A DNA stretch of 8,370 nucleotides from Methanobacteriota archaeon. GTDB lineage: Archaea; Halobacteriota; Methanosarcinia; Methanosarcinales; Methanoperedenaceae. This document shows, in pieces, positions 1 through 7,008 of the stretch (position 1 is its first letter; the number at the start of each line of letters is the position of its first letter). The stretch covers positions 1 to 8,370 of the forward strand of contig JAHIFK010000187.1 in NCBI GenBank assembly GCA_018900975.1, given 5' to 3'. Position numbers and translations under genes: made by a program. The notes under the pieces are model-generated. The model saw only the letters and a program-made list of their open reading frames with translations, had not been told where the DNA came from and searched no databases.

Positions 1-261
1 GGTCGCCACTGTGCGAAGGCACGGTCCGAGACCCGGACCCTGGGAGAAAGCAACAGCATCAATGTTATTCCCGCATTTTTTGAAAGTTTCCCTGACCACT
101 TCACCGATATGGCTGGCATGGTGCTGCGCAGCCTCGCGCGGGTGGATGCCGCCTGATGCAGGTCTGTATGTGGCTGTGGTCTCGGCTAACACATCTTTCT
201 CATCAACGATTGCTGCGCTCAGGTTCCATGCAGTTCCTTCAAGACCGAGTATCGTAGTCAT
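1..261 (-). CDS. kae1: Kae1 tRNA threonylcarbamoyladenosine synthase, N-terminal part, cut by window edge
   Basis: This is the first 87 codons of Kae1, the catalytic ASKHA-fold subunit of the KEOPS complex. Kae1 transfers the threonylcarbamoyl group to A37 of ANN-decoding tRNAs in the cytoplasm. The start is the ATG complementary to 259-261. The protein opens with MTTILGLEGTAWN, like other archaeal Kae1 proteins (start, then LGLEGTA). Residues 40-48 are HPREAAQHH and residues 73-80 are SQGPGLGP, both hallmarks of the Kae1/TsaD N-terminal domain. The metal-binding His pair lies further on, outside the window. In many Methanosarcinales Kae1 is fused to the Bud32 kinase; that cannot be seen here. 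The reading frame is open to position 1. It is divergent from the pepF remnant. The identification is firm; only the 3' part is missing. Confidence 0.93.
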   Translation of the reverse strand, partial: MTTILGLEGTAWNLSAAIVDEKDVLAETTATYRPASGGIHPREAAQHHASHIGEVVRETFKKCGNNIDAVAFSQGPGLGPCLRTVAT

Positions 262-301
262 TGGCAGACACAGAACGGATTTGAGTGAATTAATACTTTC
301 G

Positions 302-318
302 CAGGTAATATAATTATA
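302..318 (-). promoter_or_regulatory. Candidate TATA-type promoter for kae1
   Basis: Read on the minus strand this is a run of A and T (TTATAATTATATTAC) beginning about 57 bases before the kae1 ATG. That distance suits an archaeal TATA box about 25 bases before transcription start, with a short leader. A second AT-rich stretch (TTTTTTTATACC on the minus strand, about 342-353) is an alternative, further upstream. Only composition and position support this call. Confidence 0.35.
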
Positions 319-369
319 ATGGGCAGGTTGGGGAGTGTGGTGGTATAAAAAAAGTATTTACCTGCCCAT
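319..369. repeat. Inverted repeat, 10-bp perfect arms, upstream of kae1
   Basis: ATGGGCAGGT at 319-328 is matched by its exact reverse complement ACCTGCCCAT at 360-369, with 31 bases between the arms. A partial third copy, GCAGGTA, lies at 301-307. The arms flank an AT-rich core (TATAAAAAAAGTATTTA). The layout could be a dimeric regulator site around the kae1 promoter, or an RNA hairpin. No regulator is identified. Confidence 0.5.
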
Positions 370-457
370 GTTATTACTTCATCCATTCATGATATTTAAA
401 ATTTCCGATAGCAAAAAAATTCATCAGTTAACATTAATAGTCATTATTCCCAAATAA

Positions 458-946
458 TCAGGCAGGGAAGAAAAACTTAACCTGCTGACAGTTAAACTGG
501 AAGAGATATTCGCAACCGTGTTCAGGCAGATAGCCATGAACAGGTTCGAGGATGCAGTACACAGGGACAGACGAGATCATGGTGAGCTGTCGCCACAGCG
601 TTTTGGCGAACACTGGATCGATACCCAGAAAGAAATGTTCGGTAATTCTGTCACACTTACTGAAAACTATTCGGTCTGGTGGAGCTATATTCCCCATTTC
701 CTCCATGCGCCTGGATATGTTTATGCCTATGGATTTGCAGAACTGCTTGTACTCTCTCTTTATAAGATGTTCATGGAAGAAGGCGATAGTTTCGTCCCGA
801 AGTATTTGAATTTGCTTGCTTCAGGTGGGAAGGACTCGCCTTCAAAACTTCTTGAGGATTTCGGGATATCGCTTGATGATCCACGCTTCTGGTATGATGG
901 ACTGGAGATCATAGATGAAATGCTAAAACAGGTAGAGGAACTTTAA
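458..946 (+). pseudogene. pepF: Oligoendopeptidase F C-terminal remnant (M3B peptidase), 5' part lost
   Basis: The frame is open from just after a TAA at 455-457 to the TAA at 944-946, giving 162 residues. All of it resembles the C-terminal part of PepF, a zinc oligopeptidase of about 600 residues. Recognisable stretches are EEIFATVFRQIAMNRFE, HRDRRDHGELSPQRFGEHW, HAPGYVYAYGFAELLVLSLY near the substrate-binding tyrosines, and a terminal DPRFWYDGLEII. The zinc-binding HEXXH helix should lie upstream, but 370-457 does not encode it in any frame I checked by eye. Homology begins before the first possible starts (GTG 518, ATG 536), so this is a truncated gene rather than a short natural one. A catalytic role is very unlikely. 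It ends 69 bases before nog1. The stump could still be translated from GTG 518. Confidence 0.8.
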
Positions 947-979
947 GATAAAGTTCTGTATGATCTGAACCGCAGATAC

Positions 980-995
980 ATAATCATTTTATCTT
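980..995 (+). promoter_or_regulatory. Weak candidate TATA region for the nog1-hdrA-polyferredoxin cluster
   Basis: An AT-rich stretch (ATAATCATTTTATCTT) lies 20-35 bases before the ATG at 1016. That position would fit a leaderless or nearly leaderless archaeal transcript. No Shine-Dalgarno sequence is visible before this ATG, which agrees with leaderless translation. The box itself is a poor match to the archaeal consensus. Confidence 0.25.
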
Positions 996-1015
996 AACAG
1001 CGCATCTTGTACCTG

Positions 1016-1990
1016 ATGATATTTGAAAAAGTACCCACAGTGCCCACCTCTAAGGAACTCCTTGACAAATCCTACAAGCGAGCATCCCGCGCCAAGCACG
1101 GAAAGCGCATCCTTGACAGGAAGTCAAAACTGGATGCAGAGGAATCAATGGTGCTGACCGCCGCGAACATTCTCACCGATAACCTTATCCACATAGTTAA
1201 AAAATTCCCCAGCTTTGATAATATGCCGCCGTTCTATCTGGAACTTGCAGATGTGATCGTGGGAGTGGAAGAAATGAAGATGAACCTTGCCTCTGTTCAG
1301 TGGGCTGGTAACAAGATAAATGAGTTGGCGCGAAAATATGTTGGCATAATGCGAAGTGCCGAAGATGCAAAAGTTGTCCGCAAACAGGCATTCGGAAGGA
1401 TGTCTTCTATCGTGGACAGCGTTGACGGCAGCCTGCGCTTCCTGAACATTGCGCGAAACAAGCTGCGCAAGCTCCCTGAAATAGGAGAAGGACCAACGAT
1501 CGTGGTAGCAGGTTACCCCAACGTGGGAAAATCCAGCTTTGTGGCGCTGGTGAGCAGCGCGCATCCTGAGATAGCCGCTTATCCATTTACTACTAAAGGA
1601 CTGGCTGTGGGGCATTTTGAGAGGAACAGGATACGACATCAGGTCATAGATACTCCGGGGCTTCTTGACCGCCCCCTCGAAGAGAGGAATGCGATAGAAC
1701 TCCAGGCAATATCAGCGCTAAAGCATGTGGGAAAAGTGATACTTTATATTGTCGACCCATCCGAGACCTGCGGTTATACCCTTGAAACACAGATGCACCT
1801 GCTTGAGGAGATAAAGAAAGAGTTCGGGATCCCGATGATAGTTGTGGCGAACAAGACGGATATTTCAAAGACTGACTCGGGAGCCGACATGAGCATGTCA
1901 ACGCTCACCGGAGATGGTGTGGAGGCAGTTCTTGACAGGCTTCTGGAGATAATCCCTCCCCAGGATTTAAATGTAATTAATAATCATTAA
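1016..1990 (+). CDS. nog1: NOG1-family GTPase (ribosome assembly)
   Basis: This 324-residue protein belongs to the NOG1 branch of the OBG/HflX-like GTPases, associated with large ribosomal subunit assembly. I chose the ATG at 1016 (MIFEKVPTVPT), the usual beginning of archaeal NOG1, over an in-frame TTG at 1007 that adds three residues. Residues 1 to about 155 are the helical NOG1 N-terminal domain (LLDKSYKRASR near the start). The G domain follows: G1 GYPNVGKSS at 166-174, the switch-I segment YPFTTK at 189-194, G3 DTPG at 212-215, G4 NKTD at 279-282, and a G5-like segment STLTGDG at 295-301. All nucleotide-binding motifs are intact. The length is normal for an archaeal NOG1; the eukaryotic C-terminal extension is absent, as expected. 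It lies 14 bases before hdrA on the same strand and may be co-transcribed, an unusual pairing of translation and energy metabolism. Confidence 0.93.
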   Translation: MIFEKVPTVPTSKELLDKSYKRASRAKHGKRILDRKSKLDAEESMVLTAANILTDNLIHIVKKFPSFDNMPPFYLELADVIVGVEEMKMNLASVQWAGNKINELARKYVGIMRSAEDAKVVRKQAFGRMSSIVDSVDGSLRFLNIARNKLRKLPEIGEGPTIVVAGYPNVGKSSFVALVSSAHPEIAAYPFTTKGLAVGHFERNRIRHQVIDTPGLLDRPLEERNAIELQAISALKHVGKVILYIVDPSETCGYTLETQMHLLEEIKKEFGIPMIVVANKTDISKTDSGADMSMSTLTGDGVEAVLDRLLEIIPPQDLNVINNH

Positions 1991-2004
1991 GGATTCGAGC
2001 ATTA

Positions 2005-4344
2005 ATGTCCATAGGTGTATACATCTGCCATTGCGGGTCGAACATAGCAGGAACGATCGATGTCGAGGACGTCAGGAAACATGGCGAAAAACTAAAAGAC
2101 GTAGCCGTCGCCCGCGATATACAATTCTCATGCGGTGATTCGGGACAGGATCAGATAAAAAAGGACATCGTGGAATATAAACTTGACCGCATCGTGGTGG
2201 CAGCATGCTCCCCTCGATTGCATGAGGTCACGTTCAGAAGAGTGCTCAAACATGCCGGGATCAATCCCCACATGCTCGAGATGGTCAATATCAGGGAACA
2301 GGGCTCCTGGGTACACCCGGAAAATGGCAGCCTTGCAACGCAGAAAGCAAAAGACCTTGTGGCTATGGGCGTGGCAAAGATCGCTCTGCAATCCCCACTT
2401 GAGAAAAAGACCATATCTGCCAGACCTGAAGTGCTGGTGATAGGAGCCGGCGTTGCAGGCATTGAGGCTGCGCTTTCGCTGGCTGATATGGGTCTCAAAG
2501 TCTACCTCGTGGAAAAGGAACCCACAATAGGTGGTAAAATGACACTTCTGAACGAGGTCTTCCCCACGAACGATTGCTCGCTGTGCGTTCTTGCCCCGAA
2601 GATGTCTGATGTGCAGAACAATCCCAATATCACGCTATATACGTATTCCCAGATAACGAAAATAGAAGGCAGGACTGGCAACTTCAAAATAACCGGGGTG
2701 AAGAAACCCCGCTATATCGATGAGAAAAAATGCAAGGGCTGTATAGATATCTGTGCCAGCGTATGTCCGGTAGATGTGCCAAACCAGTTCGATTTCGGGA
2801 TAGGCAGGAGAAAATCCGTTTATATCCCATTTGCACAGGCTGTGCCTCTTGTGGCATGCATTGACGAGCACTGCGTGGGCTGCGACCTGTGCAGGCTCGC
2901 ATGTCCGGCAGAAGCAGTGGATTTTACTCAGAAACCAGAGGAATTCACGTTCGATGTCGGGGCTGTGATAATCGCTACTGGGTACCAGCCCTTCGATGCC
3001 GCCCGCAAGGAGGAATATGGATACGGGCGGTATAAGAACGTGATTACAACCCTCGAACTTGAGCGGATGCTCAGCGCTGCAGGTCCAACGCACGGCAGGG
3101 TGATTTCTCCATCAACGAATGCAGATGTCAAACGCGTCGCCTTTATTCTTTGCGTCGGCTCCAGGGATGAACAGGTCGGAAACCCATACTGCTCAAAAGT
3201 ATGCTGCATGGCTTCTATTAAGAACGCAGTGAAGATAGCAGAACTGTATCCAGACGCAAAAGTCTCGATACACTATATCGATATCAGGGCAGGCGGCGAG
3301 GGTTATGAGGAATACTACCGCCGCTCTCAGGAGATGGGCGTATCCTTCGTGCGCGGGCGCGTGGCAGAGGTTGAGGAATCAGAAGGCAGTACGATAATTC
3401 ATTATGAGGATACACTTTCAGGAGAGACGTTCCATGAAGCATGCGACCTTGTTGTGCTTGCTGTGGGTATGGAAGCGAATAAGGATAATGAGGCTCTCGG
3501 AAAAATGCTGAACCTGTCAACGAGACCCGACAGGTTCCTCCAGAGCGCTCACCCCAAGATGAGACCAGTTCAGACCCATATCAGAGGTGTGTTCATCGCA
3601 GGATGCTCAGGCGGACCGAAAGAGATACAGGTATCAATAGAGCAGGGAAGCGCAGCCGCTGCAAAGGCAGATGCCCTGCTTCATCGGGGGGAGCTGGAGG
3701 TCGAGCCGACAAGCGCGTATGTGCTCCCTGAGCTATGTGATGGATGCCGGATATGCGAGTCTGTATGCAGTCTTGGGCGTATCAAAGTAATGAACGGAAA
3801 AGCAGAGGTTGATGAGATCGCCTGTCGGGGCTGCGGAGCTTGCAGCGGCGCGTGTCCTAATGGAGCGCTTCAGACCAGGAATTATACAGATGAACAGATA
3901 ATGGCACAGATAGTTGAAGCAACGCGCGATATACATGAATCTCCGCTCGTGATAGGCTTCCTCTGCCACTGGTGTTCATACGCAGCGGCGGACCTGGCTG
4001 GCTCTCTGCGATTGCAGTATCCATCCAATTTGCGAAATATCAGGCTGCTGTGCGCAGGAAGGGTAAACCCTTCATTTGTCCTTGAGGCGCTAAGAAGTGG
4101 AGCTGACGGTGTGCTTGTGGCAGGATGTAGACCCGGAGAATGTCATTATACCATAGGCAACTACTGCGCGATGCAGAGGATGAACGTGCTTTCCAAATTG
4201 CTCGTTGACCTTGGGTTTGACGAGAGGCGTCTCAGGGTTGAATGGCTTGCAGCCAGCGAAGGCAGGAAGTTCGCAGGGATCGTTAAAGACTATGTTGAGC
4301 AGCTCAAAGAAATAGGTCCGGCAGGCAGCGAGCTCAAGGGATGA
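2005..4344 (+). CDS. hdrA: HdrA-type electron-bifurcating subunit fused to a C-terminal MvhD domain
   Basis: This 779-residue cytoplasmic protein is the FAD and iron-sulfur core of a heterodisulfide reductase-like complex. HdrA bifurcates or confurcates electrons between ferredoxin, a heterodisulfide via HdrBC, and a hydrogenase or F420 partner. The N-terminal domain has CHCG at 8-11, C43 and C68. The FAD site is GAGVAG at 147-152 with the conserved E170, followed by NDCSLC at 189-194. An inserted ferredoxin domain has C243/C246/C250/C254 and C290/C293/C296/C300. A Cys-rich segment (CVGSR...YCSKVCC) spans 383-401. A C-terminal ferredoxin domain has C578/581/584/588 and C607/610/613/617. An MvhD (FlpD) domain follows from about 648, with CHWC at 654-657, C683, C708 and C713, probable [2Fe-2S] ligands. 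The same fusion occurs in HdrA2 of Methanosarcina acetivorans. The first inserted cluster has one extra residue between its second and third cysteines. An AAGGA at 1989-1993, overlapping the nog1 stop, may serve as ribosome-binding site. Confidence 0.93.
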   Translation: MSIGVYICHCGSNIAGTIDVEDVRKHGEKLKDVAVARDIQFSCGDSGQDQIKKDIVEYKLDRIVVAACSPRLHEVTFRRVLKHAGINPHMLEMVNIREQGSWVHPENGSLATQKAKDLVAMGVAKIALQSPLEKKTISARPEVLVIGAGVAGIEAALSLADMGLKVYLVEKEPTIGGKMTLLNEVFPTNDCSLCVLAPKMSDVQNNPNITLYTYSQITKIEGRTGNFKITGVKKPRYIDEKKCKGCIDICASVCPVDVPNQFDFGIGRRKSVYIPFAQAVPLVACIDEHCVGCDLCRLACPAEAVDFTQKPEEFTFDVGAVIIATGYQPFDAARKEEYGYGRYKNVITTLELERMLSAAGPTHGRVISPSTNADVKRVAFILCVGSRDEQVGNPYCSKVCCMASIKNAVKIAELYPDAKVSIHYIDIRAGGEGYEEYYRRSQEMGVSFVRGRVAEVEESEGSTIIHYEDTLSGETFHEACDLVVLAVGMEANKDNEALGKMLNLSTRPDRFLQSAHPKMRPVQTHIRGVFIAGCSGGPKEIQVSIEQGSAAAAKADALLHRGELEVEPTSAYVLPELCDGCRICESVCSLGRIKVMNGKAEVDEIACRGCGACSGACPNGALQTRNYTDEQIMAQIVEATRDIHESPLVIGFLCHWCSYAAADLAGSLRLQYPSNLRNIRLLCAGRVNPSFVLEALRSGADGVLVAGCRPGECHYTIGNYCAMQRMNVLSKLLVDLGFDERRLRVEWLAASEGRKFAGIVKDYVEQLKEIGPAGSELKG

Positions 4345-4345
4345 C

Positions 4346-5668
4346 ATGATAGAGGAAAAACTGGAAGTAGCGGTTGACAGCGAGGTCAGGGATTCACATT
4401 TCCTGTACACGCAAAAGACGGGGAAGTCAAAAAAACTCCTTGATTATGATTACAAGCGCTGCAACGGCTGCGGCATCTGCATTGAGATATGCCCGAAAAA
4501 AGCCATCGAGGCAGGGCCGTTGATAGAAATAGCAACAGGAATGGATGCCCCACCAGTTATCATTGACCATACGAAATGTTCGTTCTGCGGTATGTGCGCA
4601 GCCTTCTGCCCCGTAAAGGCGGTCAGGATGTCGGTGAATGATAAGGACATACTTGAACTAACTGAGTTCCCTCATCTTGATTCGAGTGTGGTGATAAAGA
4701 CCCCGTATTTAAATACGGGGACTGATAAGTGCCTGCCGTGCCTGCTATGCAAGAAAGCCTGTCCCGAAGAAGCGATAAGCGTGGAGTTCACCTTCCCTAA
4801 AAAAGAGACACTGGCGCCTTTCAAGTCTGGCAGGAAGGGCGAGATAGAAGTGGACATGGAGAAATGCACCCTGTGCGGCGCATGCGCCGAGCTCTGCCCT
4901 GCTTTCGTGCTTGTGGAGAGAAAGTCTACTGCTGATGCGCTTGTTCCTTTTGATAACCTCCTTGTTGACCGCGAAAAGTGTGACTACTGCGGCATCTGCG
5001 TACCTTTCTGTCCTGAGGATGCCATAAAAGTGAAAGGGGACTTTTTCGGGGAAGCGCCAAAGCTCACCGGAAATATCAAAGTGGATGATAACAAGTGCAC
5101 GCGGTGCGGCTGGTGCGAAAAAGTGTGTCCTTACGATGCAGCAAAGGTGACAAAACCCTTCGAGGGTGATATCGAGCTGATAGAAGCAAAACTCAAAGGC
5201 TGCGACCCTGTGGGATGCCATGGCTGTTTCAATGTCTGTCCCTCAAAGGCATGGATAATACCGAAGGATAAGAAAATAGATGTGGTGAAGGATTTCTGTA
5301 CATACTGCGGTGCATGCGAGAAGGCATGCCATGTTAAGGCAATAGGTGTGAAAAGGACAGCGGCAAAACATACTGAAATAAAAGATACGCCCTGGGCAAA
5401 GGAATGGAAGGATGCGATCATTTGCCTGACTACGGATCAAAGGGGAAGACCCGATGTGTCGCGCACGTTGAGCGTTGAAAAGGCAGAGAGGAAAGTAGAG
5501 CCTCCCATCGCTATACGTAAAGTCAATGGAAAGCTTAAGTTAGTAGATGAAAGGATTTCAGGACTGCTGCCGCTCCTTTCCAGTAAGCAGGTGAGACGAG
5601 CCTGGGAAAAGAAGGATGCAAAGGTAGCGGCAAAGGAGATCAGGAAACGGATGATGGAACAGAAATGA
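4346..5668 (+). CDS. Polyferredoxin with eight predicted [4Fe-4S] motifs
   Basis: This 440-residue soluble protein begins one base after the hdrA stop, with AAGGG at 4336-4340 as a well-spaced Shine-Dalgarno site. The two genes are clearly one translational unit. Eight four-cysteine motifs can be read: C39/42/45/49, C78/81/84/88, C129/132/135/139, C174/177/180/184, C212/215/218/222, C251/254/257/261, C286/291/294/298 and C318/321/324/328. The seventh has CX4CX2CX3C spacing and the eighth lacks the usual proline after its last cysteine. From about residue 335 there is a basic, cysteine-poor tail (C360 only) ending in EIRKRMMEQK. No signal peptide or membrane segment is seen. By position and content it probably carries electrons to or from HdrA, like polyferredoxins beside hdrA or mvh genes in methanogens; the exact partner is inference. 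It contains a perfect 20-bp DNA palindrome at 4701-4720. Confidence 0.9.
   Translation: MIEEKLEVAVDSEVRDSHFLYTQKTGKSKKLLDYDYKRCNGCGICIEICPKKAIEAGPLIEIATGMDAPPVIIDHTKCSFCGMCAAFCPVKAVRMSVNDKDILELTEFPHLDSSVVIKTPYLNTGTDKCLPCLLCKKACPEEAISVEFTFPKKETLAPFKSGRKGEIEVDMEKCTLCGACAELCPAFVLVERKSTADALVPFDNLLVDREKCDYCGICVPFCPEDAIKVKGDFFGEAPKLTGNIKVDDNKCTRCGWCEKVCPYDAAKVTKPFEGDIELIEAKLKGCDPVGCHGCFNVCPSKAWIIPKDKKIDVVKDFCTYCGACEKACHVKAIGVKRTAAKHTEIKDTPWAKEWKDAIICLTTDQRGRPDVSRTLSVEKAERKVEPPIAIRKVNGKLKLVDERISGLLPLLSSKQVRRAWEKKDAKVAAKEIRKRMMEQK
4701..4720. repeat. Perfect 20-bp palindrome inside the polyferredoxin gene
   Basis: CCCCGTATTTAAATACGGGG equals its own reverse complement over all 20 bases. The flanking bases (A on both sides) do not extend it. 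It encodes part of KTPYLNTGTD, the linker between the second and third cluster motifs, where protein constraint should be low. It may be chance, a protein-binding site, or the scar of a small insertion. Confidence 0.9.
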
Positions 5669-5672
5669 TCCA

Positions 5673-6221
5673 GTGATTTGTAATTTTTTTCGTCTATCTA
5701 AAAATAAAATTCTTAATTATATAACTTATATTTATCTTGCTGTAATTCGAGGTACACCTCTTATTGTTCAGATATTTATTTTCTATTATGGAATAGTTAA
5801 TATAATAGTATTATCCCCTTTCTGGGCAGGTGTCGCAGCATTAAGTATTCACAATGGAGCTTATATTACAGAGATCTTCCGCGGGGCCATTCAGTCTATT
5901 GATCGTGGTCAAATGGAAGCTGCCCGTTCTTTAGGGATGACATACTTTTTGGCTATGAGAAGAATTATTTTACCACAGGCATTTAAACGTTCAATCCCTC
6001 CTTTAGGAAATCAGTTTATTATTGGACTAAAAGATTCTTCGCTTGTCGCTTATGTGACTTTGATGGATTTATGGGGAACCGGGATGAATATAGCCTATAA
6101 CAGTTTTAAGGTCTTAGAAACATATATTGTTGTTGGATTATATTATCTTGTCCTTGTCTTATTCTTCTCCTATTTTGTTAATAAAGTTGAAAAGAAACTG
6201 GAAGTCGATATCAAAAAGTAG
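5673..6221 (+). CDS. Polar amino acid ABC transporter permease (HisM/GlnP type), N-terminus missing
   Basis: This is the membrane subunit of a polar amino acid importer (PAAT family), 182 residues from a GTG at 5673. Full-length relatives have about 215-220. Aligned by eye with E. coli GlnP, similarity begins near GlnP residue 40 (NFFRLSKNK) and continues to the C-terminus, so the periplasmic lead-in and first transmembrane helix are absent. The frame is open only back to 5655, inside the polyferredoxin gene, so the missing part is not hidden upstream. The rest is sound: VIRGTPLIVQ at 24-33, INGAY-like HNGAYITEI at 60-68, the EAA coupling loop beginning EAARSLGM at 82-89, and PPLGNQFIIGLKDSSL at 109-124. 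Base use is far more AT-rich than in the preceding genes. It is probably a truncated, possibly non-functional gene joined to the hdr cluster by recombination or an assembly error. A single-base error cannot restore the N-terminus. Confidence 0.82.
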   Translation: MICNFFRLSKNKILNYITYIYLAVIRGTPLIVQIFIFYYGIVNIIVLSPFWAGVAALSIHNGAYITEIFRGAIQSIDRGQMEAARSLGMTYFLAMRRIILPQAFKRSIPPLGNQFIIGLKDSSLVAYVTLMDLWGTGMNIAYNSFKVLETYIVVGLYYLVLVLFFSYFVNKVEKKLEVDIKK

Positions 6222-6255
6222 GTAGAACAAAAACTAAGGAGACAATAAGAATAGA

Positions 6256-6978
6256 ATGATGAAAATTAAAAAATTAAATAAATTCTTCGGTGAGCTTCAT
6301 GTATTGAAAGATATCGACCTTGAAATTAAACGCGGTGAGGTGATCGTCATAATTGGTGCTAGCGGGTGCGGGAAAAGTACACTATTGCGATGCTTAAATT
6401 TTTTAGAAATTTTCGATAGCGGTGAAATATGGATAAAGGGGGAAAAAATCGACCCTAAGAAAGATAATTTGAATAAAGTCCGGGAAAATGTTGGGATGGT
6501 TTTTCAACGTTTTAATTTATTTCCTCATAAGACCGCTATAGAAAACGTTGCTGAAGCTCTCATACATGTAAAAAAATATGAAAAAGAAGAAGCTTTTAAG
6601 ATCGCTAAGAAATTATTGGAAAAAGTAAAGTTGCTGGAGAGAGCGAATAACTATCCATCTCAACTGTCCGGGGGTGAAATGCAAAGAGTCGCGATAGCTC
6701 GCGTCCTGGCAATGAAACCGGATATAATGCTAATTGATGAACCAACATCTTCACTTGACCCTGAACTCATCGATGAAGTCCTTCAGACGATGAAGTCTTT
6801 AGCCAATGAAGGAGTTACGATGTTAGTGGTCACACATGAGATGGGGTTTGCACGAGAGATGGCTGATCGTGTGATCGTAATGGATGGAGGGAAGATCATT
6901 GAAGAGGGCTCACCTGATGAAATATTCGATAGGCCGGAAAAAGAACGGACAAGGGAATTTTTGAGTAAGATATTATAG
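6256..6978 (+). CDS. Polar amino acid ABC transporter ATP-binding protein (GlnQ/HisP type)
   Basis: This 240-residue ATPase energises a polar amino acid importer from the cytoplasmic side. All motifs are intact: Walker A GASGCGKST at 34-42, Q-loop Q84 in VFQRFNLFPH, signature LSGGEMQ at 137-143, Walker B IMLIDEP at 157-163 followed by the D-loop SSLDPE, and switch histidine H194 in VTHEMGFAREM. The length is normal for GlnQ. Two ATG codons stand in tandem (6256 and 6259). AAGGAG at 6236-6241 is a good Shine-Dalgarno sequence but sits 14 bases from the first ATG, longer than usual. The gene follows the truncated permease by 34 bases and is its natural partner. No substrate-binding protein is present, so the substrate is unknown. 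AT-rich composition and bacterial-style layout suggest acquisition from bacteria, though such transporters also occur in archaea. Confidence 0.93.
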   Translation: MMKIKKLNKFFGELHVLKDIDLEIKRGEVIVIIGASGCGKSTLLRCLNFLEIFDSGEIWIKGEKIDPKKDNLNKVRENVGMVFQRFNLFPHKTAIENVAEALIHVKKYEKEEAFKIAKKLLEKVKLLERANNYPSQLSGGEMQRVAIARVLAMKPDIMLIDEPTSSLDPELIDEVLQTMKSLANEGVTMLVVTHEMGFAREMADRVIVMDGGKIIEEGSPDEIFDRPEKERTREFLSKIL

Positions 6979-7008
6979 TATTTAAAAAATTATTTTTATC
7001 AATTATTA
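6979..7008. terminator. AT-rich convergent terminator region
   Basis: The 30 bases between the convergent ABC ATPase and PGF-CTERM genes are almost all A and T. They carry TTTTT on the plus strand (6993-6997) and TTTTTT on the minus strand (complement of 6984-6989). T-tracts without a strong hairpin are the common archaeal termination signal. The call rests on position and composition. Confidence 0.4.

Noticed and set aside
11..313. 100-codon plus-strand open frame at the left edge
   Set aside because: It lies opposite the kae1 N-terminus, whose family motifs are unmistakable on the minus strand.
2005..4344. Selenocysteine or broken [2Fe-2S] site in the MvhD domain
   Set aside because: The CHWC and CRPGEC motifs are encoded by ordinary Cys codons with no in-frame TGA; the domain appears intact.
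5673..6221. Frameshift hiding the missing permease N-terminus upstream
   Set aside because: Upstream DNA is the C-terminal end of the polyferredoxin with its own composition; no first transmembrane helix appears in any frame there.
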